A stretch of 64,000 bases of DNA, from contig NC_067206.1 of NCBI RefSeq assembly GCF_026262505.1, positions 11,179,507 to 11,243,506 of the forward strand, in the 5' to 3' direction. Within the stretch, counting starts at the first letter, position 1. Each line of letters opens with the position of its first letter. The stretch is from Trichomonas vaginalis G3 (Eukaryota; Parabasalia; Trichomonadida; Trichomonadidae). Both the position numbers and the translations under genes were made by a program. Below the pieces are notes generated by a model, which was not told the origin of the DNA, ran no database searches, and saw only the letters and a list, made by a program, of their open reading frames with translations. Below are positions 1-9,049 of the stretch, piece by piece.

Positions 1-1055
1 TATAATGCCAACAACACTATATTTCTCTTTAGTTAAATATTTTATTTTCTACTGATATGTTTTTTATGGGCGTTAAAGAAAATGAAATGAATTATATCTC
101 ACTTCGACATAAAATAAGTACATTTCGATAACTAGTACTTGACTGATTTATTGCATTTAATCAAAGTTCTTCATTTAGATTAATCATGCAAATTTTTCAA
201 ATCAATTTACATTCTTATTTTCCATTTCATATATGCTTTCACATCAAATTGGTACCACTTTGAATAATAAAAAGATATAAATATTCGGTTTTTAACCATT
301 TTTTCAATAATTTATATCAGGATTAAAAGTATCACATGTTTCATCTGTTAAATGAGTATCAGGAAAATAAAAGGAAAATATGTTCAGATTCTTACTATCT
401 TTTTAAGTTATTTTGGTTAACATTTACGAATAACCGTTTTCAACGAGACGGTTTTTCTCATCAAAAAACAGGCATTAAAAGATATAAAAATGTATAACCA
501 TGAACTCTAATGTAGAATTATGAATAATTCAATACGGATTTATATTCTAATCAGGCAATAGTTTCCAATTTCACGATTTTGTGCACTTTCATTGTAGCTT
601 TATCGATAAGAATCTTGAGTATTTATGTCAATAATTTAATATTGATTTATATAGATGGAATTTACCATAAATAAAATATCGTGCGTTGTCAGAAAATAGT
701 TATAATAATTGAGAGAGTTTGAAATTAAGGTCGATGAAAAAATGAGCGTTTTTAAAAAACCGCCGTTTGAGAGGAAAATTGAGAGCCCCGATGTATACTT
801 TTTGACACTGTCAAAAACTTTGAAAGGACCAAAAAAATTTTAGTGTCAGAAAGTTTACAAATGTATACTTTCTGACAAACAGACTCTCAGAAAGTACTCA
901 AACTGCGGTTTTTAATTTCCGCACTTTTTTGGCGACCTTAATTCAAATATTAATTCAATTTTGAATGATGAAATTATTGAATAAATTGTGCAACTATATA
1001 TATAATTTTGATCGCAAGTGCAATTGCAGCGCGTAGTTTTTAAAATATTTTGTTG
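1..1055. other. AT-rich intergenic DNA
   Basis: No coding region is supportable here. The sequence is strongly AT-rich with many stops in all frames. Around 795-875 there are two copies of a motif reading ATGTATACTTT(T/C)TGACA, one followed by its partial inverse (TGACACTGTCA), which is a small dyad of unknown meaning. Confidence 0.6.
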
Positions 1056-1772
1056 TAAAACTGTTATAGACCGAAAATAGATTTTTTCGGTTTTCTCTTC
1101 AAATAATTGAAAGAATGATACTATTATAGGTTTAATATATTATATAGCATATAATCATGCTATAGCCGAAAATTATAAGTTTTGAGAAGATTGAATATAA
1201 CACAAATAAATTTGAATGTAAGTTAAATTGCTTGTTGTTTTTAATAGCTATTTATTGAGAAATCCAATATTGCAAAATTCAAATTGAATGATTGAAAGAA
1301 CAGAAAAAGTCATTCTTTTCAATTTCGAATATGTTTCATTGTATTTATAATTATATGGCAAATAAGATATTTAAACTTGATTTTTGAAGGAAAATTCACA
1401 AAATTGAATAAATTCAAATAATTTTTATTCAAAAATAAACTAGTTATTTGAGTTTAATACTAATTATCTATTCAAACTACAAAGTTTGTAATTTAAAATA
1501 TTTTGTGAGATCAGATTGAATTAATTCAAGGTTCTTTTCAATTAATATTAATGACCATATTACGCATTTTCGAACATTCTAAACCAAATATATAAAAATG
1601 GGAGACGAATGTTAAATTTGCTAGACATGGGGGAGTTGTCTGCAAAGTTTTAGCTCTTATCTCTAACAAAAAATTAATTTTAAAAAAAATGACCGAATAC
1701 GTTTCACAGCGAGAAAAAAATAAAAGGCAAGATAGAATTTTCTAGACATAAAGAAGTTGTCTACCAAGTGTC
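1056..1772. repeat. Left terminal inverted repeat of element 1
   Basis: Read on the opposite strand it matches 10545-11265 nearly base for base, starting TAAAACTGTTATAGACCG at 1056 and pairing with CGGTCTATAACAGTTTTA ending at 11265. The match covers the ATGGGGGAGTTGTC segment near 1628 and one copy of the 121-bp unit that is repeated several times on the right side. It is AT-rich and non-coding. Confidence 0.85.
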
Positions 1773-2176
1773 AGCTGTTACTTCTTCTCAATACTGATAT
1801 AAAATAAAAATCTTTATTATTTATTTAACCTTTATTGTTTCATTAAACTTCATTTATTTTATATTATAATTTTATTCTTTTAGCTACTTGTAAAATAATC
1901 TAATTTTTTATCATCATTTTACCGGATTATTCTTCAGTACATCGATTGTGTATCTAAAATAATATCATTATTCTTATTCCGTTTTTTCCAAAATTCTTTT
2001 AAATATCTTTTTTGGTTAGATTACTTTATACTTTTTACTTTTATTTTTTAATTTCAAAAAAAATTTGGTGATTGTTCTATTCTCTTACAATGTGCATTAT
2101 CATATTCTAATGAATTATTCATTACATACATTTAAAAAAACTTGTTAAAAATGAAATTAAAAAATTATGTTTATTA

Positions 2177-2324
2177 TTACGCTGTGAATGTGTCAACAGC
2201 AGTCATGCCTGTATCTGTATCCCATATTTGCCACAACCTTTCTGTATCTGCATTTGTGTATTTCGGTTTCAGCTGATACATTTGATTTGGCGTGTAATTT
2301 GTTCCAGTTAATGGATTAATTGAG
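2177..2324 (-). pseudogene. C-terminal fragment of an element gene, cut at an AG-type terminus
   Basis: The minus strand is open for 48 codons from the AGTTAG junction at 2325 to a TAA at 2177, with coding-like composition (NPLTGTNYTP, then ERLWQIWDTDTGM). No start is present, because the frame runs into the element-type terminus that begins at 2325. I infer this is the tail of a Maverick protein, perhaps structural, disrupted by insertion of a second element. The upstream part of the gene was not found elsewhere in the window. The family is not recognised. Confidence 0.5.
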
Positions 2325-2490
2325 TTAGTATACATATCAAGGGTACGGCGGCACTGCGTTCCACCTTACCCATGATAACGGTTTGACACTTTACAAAACT
2401 GGTAACGTATATTTTACAACACAAACTTAACCTTAAATATTTACAAAACCGCCAACCACTTCACCTCACTAATGTAAAAAATAAACGTTC

Positions 2491-2811
2491 TCACTTACAA
2501 AAGTATTGCAACTCCTCCCATTGCTGTGCTTCACATAACAGCTCATAATCTTCTGACTCACTTTCTTCTTCATATAGGTCAAAATCACTGTCAAAATAAA
2601 TGTTAGTAAGTTTTGACAAAGCTAATGAAACACGCTTACCGTTTGTATCATATGCTTGTATAAACTTTCCATTATGCTTGTAGTCATAAACGCTCAAACT
2701 AACTTTACCCTTTCTCCCTCGTATCTGATAGAATGTATTTTCACGAGGAACGAAGAACAAATTCTTGAACTCATGACCGTTGTAGTTTGTTATCTCAATA
2801 GTTTTCGTCAT
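2491..2811 (-). CDS. Small element protein, terminal-gene family (106 aa)
   Basis: This 106-residue protein has no family I recognise. It is clearly homologous to the 94-residue protein at 32304-32588 and to its broken twin at 19514-19797: shared features are a start with a short Thr/Gln-rich lead, then HxFKxLFF(V/L)P, FYQI or FFQI, a VY tract and a strongly acidic C-terminus (here EEESESEDYE). The gene sits next to the AG-type element end in all three places, so it is a hallmark of this end of the elements. The start codon lies in TATAAATG after a T-rich tract, as in other element genes. A DNA-end-binding or regulatory role is possible but is inference only. Confidence 0.7.
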   Translation of the reverse strand: MTKTIEITNYNGHEFKNLFFVPRENTFYQIRGRKGKVSLSVYDYKHNGKFIQAYDTNGKRVSLALSKLTNIYFDSDFDLYEEESESEDYELLCEAQQWEELQYFCK

Positions 2812-2900
2812 TTATATAAAAATAAAATAAAAAATAAACTTAAAAATTAATGATATCACCACTCCCACACGTATGAAAACATAGCATAAAAATAAATTTA

Positions 2901-2947
2901 GGGTAGAAGGTTAGATCTAACCCGATAACTACCCTCATTTCTACCCT
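2901..2947. promoter_or_regulatory. AGATCT-centred palindromic box, GGTTAG version
   Basis: The core GGTTAGATCTAACC (2909-2922) is a perfect dyad. It is flanked on the left by GGGTAG and on the right by CTACCC and CTACCCT, so an outer pair of boxes also pairs. It lies just 3' of the gene ending at 2955 (minus strand). Other copies in the window use different box letters but keep the same architecture. Confidence 0.75.
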
Positions 2948-2954
2948 GTTGAAT

Positions 2955-3481
2955 TCATTGCTTTATAACTCTCTTCCTTGGTTTCTTTTTAGTTGCTTTC
3001 TTTACGTACGTCTCCAACTTGACTGTCTTTCTTCTTCGTCCGTAATGATACCAATTACTTCCACCAGTCAATGGGTCAAATGGTCTTTCGTAAGGGGTTC
3101 CATACATTCCATAGGGACCATACGGAAGAACTACTAGTGGAGAAGAAACATTTTCTTTAGTTCCATCGACTCTATTTAAATGCATTGTTTCACCTTTCAT
3201 CTGGTCATTAAAGTCTTTTGCGTGTTTTGCAAACTCATCGTCCTTTCCTAAAGCATTTTCTGACTCAGTCGCAACCAAATTGGATGCTTTATTTATGAGC
3301 CCTATTTATTTAATCTTAACTTCTTTGCAACCCAGCCTCCAATCTTTCCTTTATTTGCATCTAATGTCTTTGAAACCCTTCCTCCACTCATTTTATTTAC
3401 TGCATCATAAGCTCCAAGTGCTTTTGCTCCAAATGCTAATGCTTTTGTTCCCATTGCGCCTAAAGCTGCCCAAGCTACCAT
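2955..3481 (-). CDS. Predicted small virion/core-like element protein, frameshifted
   Basis: The gene appears to start at 3481, where ATG follows TTTAATATGGTGTAA. The first 59 codons (MVAWAALGAMGTKALAFGAK...) run to a stop at 3302. A second frame, open without an ATG, continues from about 3315 to 2955 and ends in a very basic tail (RRRKTVK...KKKPRKRVIKQ). Together they would give about 175 residues: an Ala/Gly-rich amphipathic N-terminus, a Pro/Gly/Tyr-rich middle (PYGPYGMYGTPYE) and a Lys/Arg-rich end. That layout resembles small membrane-active or DNA-condensing capsid proteins of adenovirus-like elements, but no homology is demonstrated. The start abuts the stop of the next gene upstream (3482). 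Confidence 0.5.
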
Positions 3482-3706
3482 TTACACCATATTAAAATCA
3501 TCTCTCTTCAATATTATCTCATAAAAGTTCTCGTTACTGGAGAAAGTCAATGAAACATAAGCGTTCTCACGGGCTTCGCCCTCACCGCTTTGCGGTCTAT
3601 CTAACTTCTTTCTTATATCATCTATACGCTGCAAAATGTCTGAACAATTGCTAACATCTTCTACAACAGTTATTTCATCATGAATGACCTTCAAGAACAA
3701 GCTCAT
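3482..3706 (-). CDS. Unknown element protein (74 aa)
   Basis: A 74-residue protein of unknown function. It has an acidic to neutral N-terminal half with NCSDILQRIDDIRKKLDR, probably helical, then a short Gly/Glu stretch and a beta-rich end (YVSLTFSSNENFYEIILKR). The ATG lies in CATATTAAATG, the TAAATG start context seen across the element genes. Its start touches the stop of the predicted virion protein at 3707 and its stop touches the next start at 3481, so the three genes form one tightly packed minus-strand unit. Confidence 0.6.
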   Translation of the reverse strand: MSLFLKVIHDEITVVEDVSNCSDILQRIDDIRKKLDRPQSGEGEARENAYVSLTFSSNENFYEIILKRDDFNMV

Positions 3707-4588
3707 TTAATATGCAATTAAAATCATCTCAATAATGAGTCCATCCTTTCCATCTTTAGGTAGCACAACATCTTTCATTGAAGAAGATTCAACAAGTCTT
3801 ATATTAAACTTACTGACAAAGTTTGTTATACTATAATGCTTCGGCGGCGAATACATGTAGTTTGAAAGACATAATATAGATTCTTCAGCAAATTCACTTA
3901 TACTGGATTTTATAACAATGTTTTCACGAGACCAAATACCACCAATTGAAAAACTTGTAAGCAATCCTGCTGAACCTTCTACTGTAAACGTCGATGGTAA
4001 CATTCCACGAAGGTCATCTATTGACATCTTTGAGTCACTGAATTTAAAGATTTTCTTAAAGCAATCATCATTATCTAACCATGCAATAGCTTTGAAGTTT
4101 TCATTCGAATATACATCTGCTTCATTAAATGTAAAACCTGACTTCTTTGCAGAGACGACTTTAAAATCTATTGAGTTTGTTTCAAAATTATATGCTATGG
4201 TAACTTCTGAAGGTAATGGATGTCCTTCCGCAGTAAGTTGTTCTCTCACTACCGTTTGAAGCTTTGTGTTAAAAACTTTCATGTCATCTCCTGTGTCTAG
4301 GTTCACATACACAGCAACAGGAAAACTATCTTGCTTCTTTGTTTCATCATTATACCTCAAAACATTAAAGTTCTTCAATAATATTGTTCTTCCTGCCGGA
4401 ATACTTCTAACTTGTCTTATTTCAATAGCTTTCTCACCTCCTACATACTCTACCCAGTGTCTTGGATATTCATAAGTATACTGACTTTCTTGAATTTTGG
4501 TAGGTTTCATCATAACATGTTCATAGTATATCTTTATACTCTTGTCAGTTAGACTCGGTGCTATGTTCTGAATATTTCTGACTTGCAT
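3707..4588 (-). CDS. Predicted virion protein, three-member family (293 aa)
   Basis: The likely start is the ATG at 4588 (MQVRNIQN), although the frame is open further upstream to 4663; that extension would run across the start of the divergent ATPase gene. The protein shares the layout of two broken genes in element 2 (33942-34790 minus and 40683-41534 plus): an aromatic YxYxYPxxW motif near residue 50 (here YEYPRHW), then KAI(E/G)xRxV, and a C-terminal third of beta-strand-like sequence. Three copies in adjacent Maverick-type bodies suggest a structural protein such as a minor capsid or penton-like component. That role is inferred from context and length, not from a recognised fold. Confidence 0.55.
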   Translation of the reverse strand: MQVRNIQNIAPSLTDKSIKIYYEHVMMKPTKIQESQYTYEYPRHWVEYVGGEKAIEIRQVRSIPAGRTILLKNFNVLRYNDETKKQDSFPVAVYVNLDTGDDMKVFNTKLQTVVREQLTAEGHPLPSEVTIAYNFETNSIDFKVVSAKKSGFTFNEADVYSNENFKAIAWLDNDDCFKKIFKFSDSKMSIDDLRGMLPSTFTVEGSAGLLTSFSIGGIWSRENIVIKSSISEFAEESILCLSNYMYSPPKHYSITNFVSKFNIRLVESSSMKDVVLPKDGKDGLIIEMILIAY

Positions 4589-4604
4589 TTTTAATGGAGA
4601 TAAA

Positions 4605-5491
4605 ATGAAGCATTTAATACATGACGTAGATGAAGACATGAATGAAAGCAGTGAAAAGCTCAACAGTTCTCTTATTCTTCCTTTCAGTAAGGACTATGAG
4701 TTCTGTTCAAATGGTGTGTATTTCTATTGTGGAAAGATGGGTTCAGGTAAGACATTTAACCTCATTCGTCATATACTCATAACAGAACGTTTAGGAAATG
4801 ACTCTTACTATGACCAAATCATTATATCAGCAACTTCAGACTCTATGGACTCAACAGCGAAAACATTTATGTCAAAAGTTCAAGCCTCTGTCGTTAAAGT
4901 TCCAGATAGCGAACTCATTGAATTTCTTCAACGTTACATTCGACGTAAGAGGAAATATTATGCTATCGTAGAGTTCATACAGTCAGGAATGCAAAAGACT
5001 TCTGAGGAGATGGAAAGAATTATTGACAAACACCACTTAAGTCAGTACTCAGGAGTTTACGATATGCAACGACTTACAAACTACATTCTATCAAAACTTT
5101 CAAAATACCCCTTCAAAAATATCCTTCAAACACTCTGCTCGTTTGCGACGACTTCGCCGGAAAAGGTTTAGTTTCAAAACCAGACTCACCATTAGCTAAC
5201 ATCATTACTAAAGTCAGACATTACCATTTAACTGTAGCAATACTTATGCAAACATGGAGGTTTTTAGCTTTAAACATAAAACGTCTCATAACTGACTTCG
5301 TTATCTTTCAAGGTTTCTCACGTTATGATATTGAACTCATTTGGAAACAGTCAGGTATAACATTACCTTTTGAAGAAATTTGGGAAGCATATAAGTCTCT
5401 CATCTCTCCTCGTTCATACCTTGAGATTCATATCATGACTAATACCATTAAAGTCAAAAATATTCCATGGGAACGACCAACATTATTTTAA
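4605..5491 (+). pseudogene. A32-like DNA-packaging ATPase, one frameshift
   Basis: The first open frame (4605-5171) contains a textbook Walker A motif, GKMGSGKT, at about residues 43-50, followed by a strand reading DQIIISAT. The Walker B region (LLVCDDFAGKG) is in another frame, entered between about 5110 and 5130. That frame stays open to 5491 and includes HLTVAILMQ and a C-terminal PWERPTLF. The two frames fit together as one FtsK/HerA-superfamily packaging ATPase of about 295 residues, the usual size for Maverick/virophage ATPases that pump DNA into capsids. The break is a single-base change beside a CCCC/AAAAA run, so decay and sequencing error are both possible. It is divergent from the virion gene at 4588, with 16 bp between start codons. 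Confidence 0.8.
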
Positions 5492-6864
5492 AGCTTAACC
5501 TTCAATTGACTGATGGTAAACAAATTCCATGCATCTCTGTCGCCATTTCTGTTAATATTTTTGCTGTCATTCATATCATCCACTTCCCCATCCGTTAGCT
5601 TTTGAGGATATGCGTTAGAATAGCTGTTCTTAAATGAAGGCTTTTCACCTTGGAGAGCATAAACTCTATAACTTTCTGCATACTTTATGTTTGAACCTCC
5701 TGAGCCATCATTGACATAAATTTTTATAGGCTTTATGTCATTTGGATGATATGCTATTAAATCATATCCCTTAGCGAGCTTGTATTTTCCAGGTTTGAGA
5801 TTATATCCGATTTGATGCTGAGCCATAAAGCTAAATAGGTTCGGGTCAGTATTTCCTTCCTTGAACTTTCTAATAGCTTCTTTATATCTGTCACTAAAGC
5901 CAAGAGTATCTGGGTAACCATAATCTTCCTTAAGCATTTTTAAGAATTCTTGGTTTCCTTTTTCTCTACTTCTTTTATGTCCTTGCTCTGTTTGTGGTTG
6001 TTGTTGTGCAGGGTTTTGAACTGTTGGTTGCTGTGCTGGTTGTGGAGGTGGTTGTTGTGCTGGTTTTGGTTGTGGTGCTGGATTTTGAACTGTTGGTTGC
6101 TGTGCAGGGTTTTGAACTGTGGGTTTTGGTTGTTGTTGTGGTGCTGGATTTTGAACTGTTGGTTGTTGTGTTGGTTTTGGTGCATGCCTGTGTCTGTGTC
6201 CATGTGACGATGTAAATGTTTTAGGTAGTCCTGGTGCAGGTGCTTCTCTTGGAGGGTTTGGTGGTATATAAGTTCCACCAACTGGCACATATGTTTCATC
6301 TGCAGCATAATGTCCTACCTGACTTTTCGTTTTTAAGAAAGCATTTACTAGGTCTGTTTTGGTCTGTTGTAACTCTTTTTCTTGACTTTCCACAACAGTT
6401 GCTCTAACGGCGTCATAGGCACTTTGAACTGCCTGTCTCGTTGCTGCATCTGTTATTTTCGTCATATTTTGTGCTACTTCTCTTAACTCTTTGTCGAAAC
6501 CTTCAGACTTCAGTTTCTTTCCAGATGAGAAGTCGTTCACTAGTTTCACCTTACTATGAAGATCTTCGAAGGCATTCTTAAAGTCAGCATTCATTAAAGC
6601 TTCATTTGAACTGTCTTCATCCGCTTGTATTTTTGTCCTTATTGACCCTATAAGTTGGGCTGCTTTAGCGTTGGCTTGGGCATCTAACCAGTCATTATTA
6701 GCTTTTATATATTCTGCGCTTTTCATTGCCTTTTGCATGGCTGCGTCGTTATTTTTACTTTCTTGTGCTAAGTTTTCATACTGTACGGTTTGGTTTTGCA
6801 ACTGTAAAAGTTTTTCTGCCTTTACATTTGCTTCAACTTCTTTTTTATACTCATCGCTATCCAT
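5488..6864 (-). CDS. Coiled-coil and Pro/Gln-repeat element protein (458 aa)
   Basis: Residues 1-180 are rich in Ala, Lys, Glu and Gln and predicted to be coiled coil. Residues 190-215 are Pro-rich (GGTYIPPNPPREAPAPG). Then follows a low-complexity block built from repeats of QQPTVQNPAPQ, then a basic KRSREK and a globular C-terminal third. The segment after the repeat (NQEFLKMLKEDYGYP) resembles DQEFEEGLNRLRKEYATAP in the gene at 42339, which also follows a Pro/Gln-rich stretch, so the two may be related. The function is not known; a scaffold or virion-associated role is a guess. The stop overlaps the ATPase stop by 4 bp in convergent orientation. Confidence 0.65.
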   Translation of the reverse strand: MDSDEYKKEVEANVKAEKLLQLQNQTVQYENLAQESKNNDAAMQKAMKSAEYIKANNDWLDAQANAKAAQLIGSIRTKIQADEDSSNEALMNADFKNAFEDLHSKVKLVNDFSSGKKLKSEGFDKELREVAQNMTKITDAATRQAVQSAYDAVRATVVESQEKELQQTKTDLVNAFLKTKSQVGHYAADETYVPVGGTYIPPNPPREAPAPGLPKTFTSSHGHRHRHAPKPTQQPTVQNPAPQQQPKPTVQNPAQQPTVQNPAPQPKPAQQPPPQPAQQPTVQNPAQQQPQTEQGHKRSREKGNQEFLKMLKEDYGYPDTLGFSDRYKEAIRKFKEGNTDPNLFSFMAQHQIGYNLKPGKYKLAKGYDLIAYHPNDIKPIKIYVNDGSGGSNIKYAESYRVYALQGEKPSFKNSYSNAYPQKLTDGEVDDMNDSKNINRNGDRDAWNLFTISQLKVKL

Positions 6865-6907
6865 ATATGTCTTCAGGGCTTTTTGTTTTATCTCTTCATC
6901 TTTCTAG

Positions 6908-8066
6908 TGATGCGAAAAATTCCCAAACATATGGGGGTTCTCATATCCCGTCCCCTATCGTTTCCCCAATTCATTTTTTTGGAATTTTATTTTTTTTCCC
7001 CGCCCATTTGAATTAAAAATGGGCGATTTTCGTTAATGTGATTGAAATATCATAAAATTAATACGTATTTTAGCTAATAATTCTATTTTTATACAATATT
7101 CTCTCATTAAATCAACATTTTTTTCTAATTTTAATTTTTAATTTTTAATTTCTTCATAATTTTAGCAATTTATGCTCATTATTAGCAAATAAATAATATA
7201 TATAATATACTTATTTCATTTTATTCAGTACACTAGCCCATATTCAATTATCCCAAGTGTACTCCACGAATTTAAAATTATATTATATTATTGATGACAT
7301 ATCTAAATTTATAGATAAAAATTTCAATGCGTACACAATTTTTTTTGAGAAAATTCTTTTTTTTTACTTATTTTCATTCATAAAAGCTCACGTGAACTTA
7401 ATTAACAACTGAGACGTTTCCTATGAAATCATTTAATGCCGTCAAAATAGACATGTCTAAGCTGTTTTGAGTGACTTTCGCTCGATGTCTGATATTGCAT
7501 CAGACATCGAGCGAAAGTCTCTCATATTGGCAACACATCCATACGATCAATACTATAGCTACGAATTACAAGCCTGTTTGGGCAATTTTTGGCCGAGTTC
7601 TGATTTTTCATTAGATTTCGAGCGAAAGTCTCTCAAATTGGCTGCCAGTTCATAAGAGTGAAACTCTAGCTACGAATTAGAAGCTTGCTTGAGAGACTCT
7701 CGCTCGCGTTGGGATCTGCATCAGAACTCGAGCGAAAGCCTCTCAAAGTGGTAAGACCTGCTCATTGTTGAGCAGGAGCTGCGTAATGTGTTCGAGTAGA
7801 GTGAGGCTCTTCTAAGCTCTTCCTTGTGATTGGAAGAAATTAGAAGAGTCTCACTCTACTATTTTGTAATTGTATGCCCTGGCCTTTGAGTGACCAGGGC
7901 TGCGTAATGAATTCGAGTAGGATTGTACAATAGCTCGGCAAACGCCGAGCAAATTGATATAAACGTACATCCCACAAAAAATGGATTGTCAAAATTTATC
8001 CCAAATTTTACAAAACCGCAGCGGTTATGACATCCCAGGGCTAAAAATATTCGGAAACTCGCATCT
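6908..8066. other. Non-coding interval with a hairpin cluster
   Basis: No convincing gene is seen. The first 550 bp are plain AT-rich sequence. From 7473 to 7920 there is a dense set of inverted and direct repeats, annotated separately. A short GC-rich dyad (CTCGGCAAACGCCGAG, near 7936-7951) follows. Confidence 0.6.
7473..7920. repeat. Cluster of hairpins and direct repeats
   Basis: A perfect 20-bp stem with a 7-base loop occupies 7473-7519 (arms GACTTTCGCTCGATGTCTGA and its inverse). The right-arm sequence CGAGCGAAAG(T/C)CTCTCA recurs near 7508, 7618 and 7730, about 110 bp apart. Further stems follow: 7757-7776 (8 bp, TTGT loop), 7795-7860 (about 27 bp with few mismatches, between AGTAGAGTGAG and CTCACTCTACT) and 7876-7900 (GCCCTGG/CCAGGGC). 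The two small stems are each followed by the same box, GCTGCGTAATGNNTTCGAGTAG in pattern. This could be structured RNA, protein-binding sites or a small insertion; the sequence alone does not decide. Confidence 0.75.
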
Positions 8067-8613
8067 CTAATCTTTCAGTACTTTATATTGAGTAGTATGG
8101 TTTTTCAAATTTATAACATCTTGTTCCATTTTTGTTACTTCTGCTGCTTTTTCTGACACTTTTTTCGCATATTCCTCTGTACTTAGTTCTTTCAGTTGTT
8201 CTTCTTTCTTCTTTTTCTCTACGTTTAACTCATTGAGTTTCTTTGTGTGTCTGTCATATTCTAGTTTCTTTTCGTTTTCACTTATTTGTTTCTGTATGTC
8301 TATGTTTGACTTTTTGACATCTGATATTTGATTTTTGAGTGAACTCAAATTCATTTGACTTTGAGGGTTATAAGCTGTTCCGTCTGCAGCTCCACCATAG
8401 CCTGCCATTTTCGCTAAAAGTGCCGCTCTTAAACCTCCACTCTGTGCACCAATAACTCGGTTTAAAAGCATAGGGTTGCTTGACATTTGTTGCAACATAG
8501 TGGGGTCATTCATCATTTGTTGTTGCAAACTGTTGTTGTGGTGTCAGTTTTACTATTGGATGTTTCAATGCTCCCTTCCTCTTACGTATATTCTTACGTA
8601 GCTTACGTGGCAT
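8067..8613 (-). CDS. Coiled-coil element protein with basic N-terminus, frameshifted
   Basis: The likely start is the ATG at 8613, opening with a very basic segment (MPRKLRKNIRKRKGALKHP). Near 8530-8540, in a CAACAACAGTTTGCAACAAC tract, the frame shifts into the 153-codon frame that ends at 8067. That part is Met/Gln-rich at first (QQQMMNDPTMLQQM), then a Gly/Ala stretch, then a long Lys/Glu-rich coiled coil. A DNA-binding, condensing or scaffold role would fit such a protein but is inference. The break falls inside a CAA-type repeat, so slippage is likely. It is divergent from the gene at 9050. Confidence 0.5.
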
Positions 8614-8953
8614 TTTAAGTGAAGTTAAAAAGCGGTTTTTGACAGATGTTTATATGACACTTTTTGTTCAGCACAAAAAACTACTCGGTCAAAGTGTTGT
8701 CAGTTTTGTAAAATAACCGTCCTATCTCATTCTATAAGGGGGAAAGTCTTCTCAAAGTATACTTCCTTGGAACGCCTGTAACTTTTCCTGTAGCGACGAT
8801 AGACCCTTACTTGTCCGGACAAAGTTATACTATTTTGAGTGCTCTACAAAAAAGTCAACGGCGACGACTCTCAAAAACCGTTGTGTAAAAAGTTTTTACC
8901 GTTGGACAAAAAAGTATATATAGAAAACAAAAACGTTTATAGTTCATTCAATA

Positions 8954-9042
8954 TTTGAGATAAACCGTTTTTCCAACGGTAACTATTAAATAAAATAAAA
9001 AAATAGAGGGGGTCTCCGTTGACGAAAACGGTTTATCTCAAA
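8954..9042. promoter_or_regulatory. Inverted repeat upstream of the gene at 9050
   Basis: The arm at 8954-8979 (TTTGAGATAAACCGTTTT then CCAACGG) is mirrored at 9016-9042 (CCGTTG then CGAAAACGGTTTATCTCAAA), giving about 26 paired positions around a 36-bp AT-rich loop. The right arm ends 7 bp before the start codon, so it would sit in the promoter or 5' leader. Related CCGTT(T/G) words occur between 8630 and 8930. Confidence 0.7.
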
Positions 9043-9049
9043 CTTTTCT

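Larger units (their letters stand above)
2325..2990. repeat. Terminal segment shared with the palindromic element
   Basis: This stretch begins AGTTAGTATAC and follows the order of the first 700 bp of the palindromic element at 19285: a GGCACTGCGTTCCACCTTACCC tract (positions 2350-2371 here), a TTTACAAAAC / AACGTATATTTTACAACACAAAC tract, the small gene at 2491-2811, an AATGATATCACCAC tract, an AGATCT-centred box and the ending GAATTCATTGCTTTATAACT. The two regions are therefore homologous element ends. The AG start fits the AG...CT termini of Mavericks. Confidence 0.75.

Noticed and set aside
5950..6308. Other-frame open frames over the Pro/Gln repeats (Leu/Trp/Cys-rich or His/Gln-rich)
   Set aside because: Low-complexity DNA stays open in several frames; the 458-codon frame is longer and has non-repeat coding sequence on both sides.
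7467..7655. 62-codon plus-strand frame over the hairpin cluster
   Set aside because: Its sequence is set by the repeated CGAGCGAAAGTCTCTCA words and lacks coding character.
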